Positions 6,120 through 6,708 of a stretch of 6,708 nt of DNA are shown here, piece by piece. The stretch is from Clostridiales bacterium (lineage in GTDB: Bacteria; Bacillota; Clostridia; Oscillospirales; CAG-272): positions 1-6,708 of the forward strand of contig JAGZAC010000092.1 of the NCBI GenBank assembly GCA_018370615.1, written 5' to 3'. The notes beneath the pieces were generated by a model, which worked only from the letters and a program-made list of their open reading frames with translations, made no database searches and had not been told where the DNA came from. Positions within the stretch are counted from its first letter, which is position 1, and every line of letters begins with the position of its first letter. The translations under genes were made by a program, and so were the position numbers.

Positions 6120-6533
6120 ATGAAACCGTTCAGCGTGCACATTCTAGCGGCAGATAACGTTTTTTACCAGGGACCCTGTGAATCCTTGATTGTACCTACG
6201 ATAGACGGACAATACGGCATTCTTGCAGACCACAGCAACACCATCAGTGCGATTGTTCCGGGGGTGCTTACCTACCGTGTTCCCGGTGGGACGGAGCAGA
6301 TTGCCGCCGTTTCTGCAGGGCTAGTAAAAATCGAGGACAACGATGTGCTGGTTTTGGTGGACACTGCAGAGCGGCCGGAAGATATTGACGCAAACCGGGC
6401 GAGGCGCGCTGCAGATGAAGCAAAGGAAGCGCTTTTGCAAAAGCGCAGCATGCAGGAATACCAGGCGGCGCAGGTCAACCTTGCCAGAGCCATCAACCGC
6501 CTGCGCGTAAAAAGAATGTTTGGCGGGGAATGA
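6120..6533 (+). CDS. atpC: F1Fo ATP synthase subunit epsilon
   Basis: Epsilon joins gamma to the c ring and can inhibit ATP hydrolysis through its C-terminal helices. The 137-residue protein has the N-terminal beta sandwich (about 1-84) with the family signature IDGQYGILADHS (28-39) and a two-helix C-terminal domain (about 85-133). The sequence IDANRA (89-94) matches the IDxxRA element tied to ATP binding in Bacillus-type epsilon, so ATP-sensitive release of inhibition is plausible. ATG 6120 follows GGTGGG (6106-6111) at 8 nt; ATGs at 6095 and 6104 are out of frame. It is the last gene of the operon, 30 nt after atpD, and is followed by a strong terminator. Confidence 0.95.
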   Translation: MKPFSVHILAADNVFYQGPCESLIVPTIDGQYGILADHSNTISAIVPGVLTYRVPGGTEQIAAVSAGLVKIEDNDVLVLVDTAERPEDIDANRARRAADEAKEALLQKRSMQEYQAAQVNLARAINRLRVKRMFGGE

Positions 6534-6542
6534 ATAAACAAT

Positions 6543-6582
6543 AAGAGCCGTATTTACTAGGTAAATACGGCTTTTGTATTTT
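6543..6582 (+). terminator. Intrinsic terminator of the atp operon
   Basis: A perfect 11-bp stem, GCCGTATTTAC (6547-6557) with GTAAATACGGC (6561-6571), closes a 3-nt loop TAG and extends by A-T and G-T pairs to 6543-6575. It is followed by TTTTGTATTTTT (6572-6583). It begins 10 nt after the atpC stop and clearly ends the operon transcript. Confidence 0.94.
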
Positions 6583-6587
6583 TATAC

Positions 6588-6708
6588 AACCCCTCCGTCA
6601 GCTCCGCTGACACCACCCCGGCATCTCCTACGGAGCTGCACCACAGGGGAGGCTCAGAGCCAACACACCGGAACTTGCGCAGCAAGTCCTTCACAGGGCG
6701 GCTCGGGG
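6588..6708. repeat. GC-rich multi-hairpin intergenic element (cut by the window end)
   Basis: This non-coding stretch is sharply more GC-rich than the terminator before it. It contains consecutive small palindromes: GTCAGC/GCTGAC (6597-6602 and 6606-6611), CTCC/GGAG (6625-6628 and 6632-6635, extended by GCA/TGC with one mismatch), GGCT/AGCC (6651-6654 and 6658-6661), and ACTTGC/GCAAGT (6673-6678 and 6682-6687). An outer pairing CCCCT (6590-6594) with AGGGG (6645-6649) is possible. The start ACAACCCCTCCGTCAGCT resembles, from memory, a repeat scattered between genes in gut Clostridia genomes. Only one copy is present here, so repeat status cannot be shown from this window. No gene is seen. Confidence 0.5.

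Noticed and set aside
457..6533. Na+-translocating N-ATPase operon
   Set aside because: N-ATPases also lack delta but have atpD and atpC first and include atpQ and atpR. This operon has the standard B-E-F-A-G-D-C order and neither extra gene.

Overview
The window holds one complete F-type (F1Fo) ATP synthase operon on the + strand, bounded by two intrinsic terminators, with an AT-rich control region in front and a GC-rich multi-hairpin element behind. The gene order is atpB (a) - atpE (c) - atpF (b) - atpA (alpha) - atpG (gamma) - atpD (beta) - atpC (epsilon). Strong Shine-Dalgarno sequences precede most genes, and protein features such as the c-subunit motif ...IETAIIYALIVAILI and the a-subunit motif SMSFRLFGALLSG look to me like gut-type anaerobic Clostridia (Lachnospiraceae or Oscillospiraceae-like). 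That taxonomic guess comes from memory of the families; no search was run.

Layout: 1-90 ends an upstream unit (terminator at 46-84). Positions 90-239 are AT-rich non-coding DNA with a short inverted repeat and an 11-nt direct repeat. A near-consensus sigma-A promoter (TTGACA, 17 nt, TATGAT) lies at 240-268. It implies a leader of about 180 nt before atpB, which contains a possible 15-codon leader ORF. The seven atp genes run from 457 to 6533 with gaps of 30 nt or less or with overlaps (atpF/atpA 8 nt, atpG/atpD 4 nt), so they form one transcription unit. An 11-bp-stem terminator follows atpC. The last ~120 bases resemble a dispersed intergenic palindromic repeat and contain no gene.

The genes encode one machine: a and the c ring form the ion channel and rotor, b is the peripheral stalk, gamma and epsilon are the central shaft, and alpha3beta3 is the catalytic head. 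All catalytic motifs needed for ATP synthesis or hydrolysis are present (P-loops in alpha and beta, catalytic Glu and DELSDED in beta, arginine finger in alpha, essential Arg in a, carboxylate in c).

The unusual point is what is missing. There is no atpH (delta) between atpF and atpA and none elsewhere in the window, and no atpI in front. The alpha subunit carries an N-terminal segment about 20 residues longer than usual, exactly where delta normally docks. Both membrane subunits whose N-termini face outward (a and c) have extra signal-peptide-like N-terminal helices. I see no defence system, mobile element, CRISPR array, tRNA or rRNA. The region is essentially housekeeping, with a variant-architecture ATP synthase as its point of interest.
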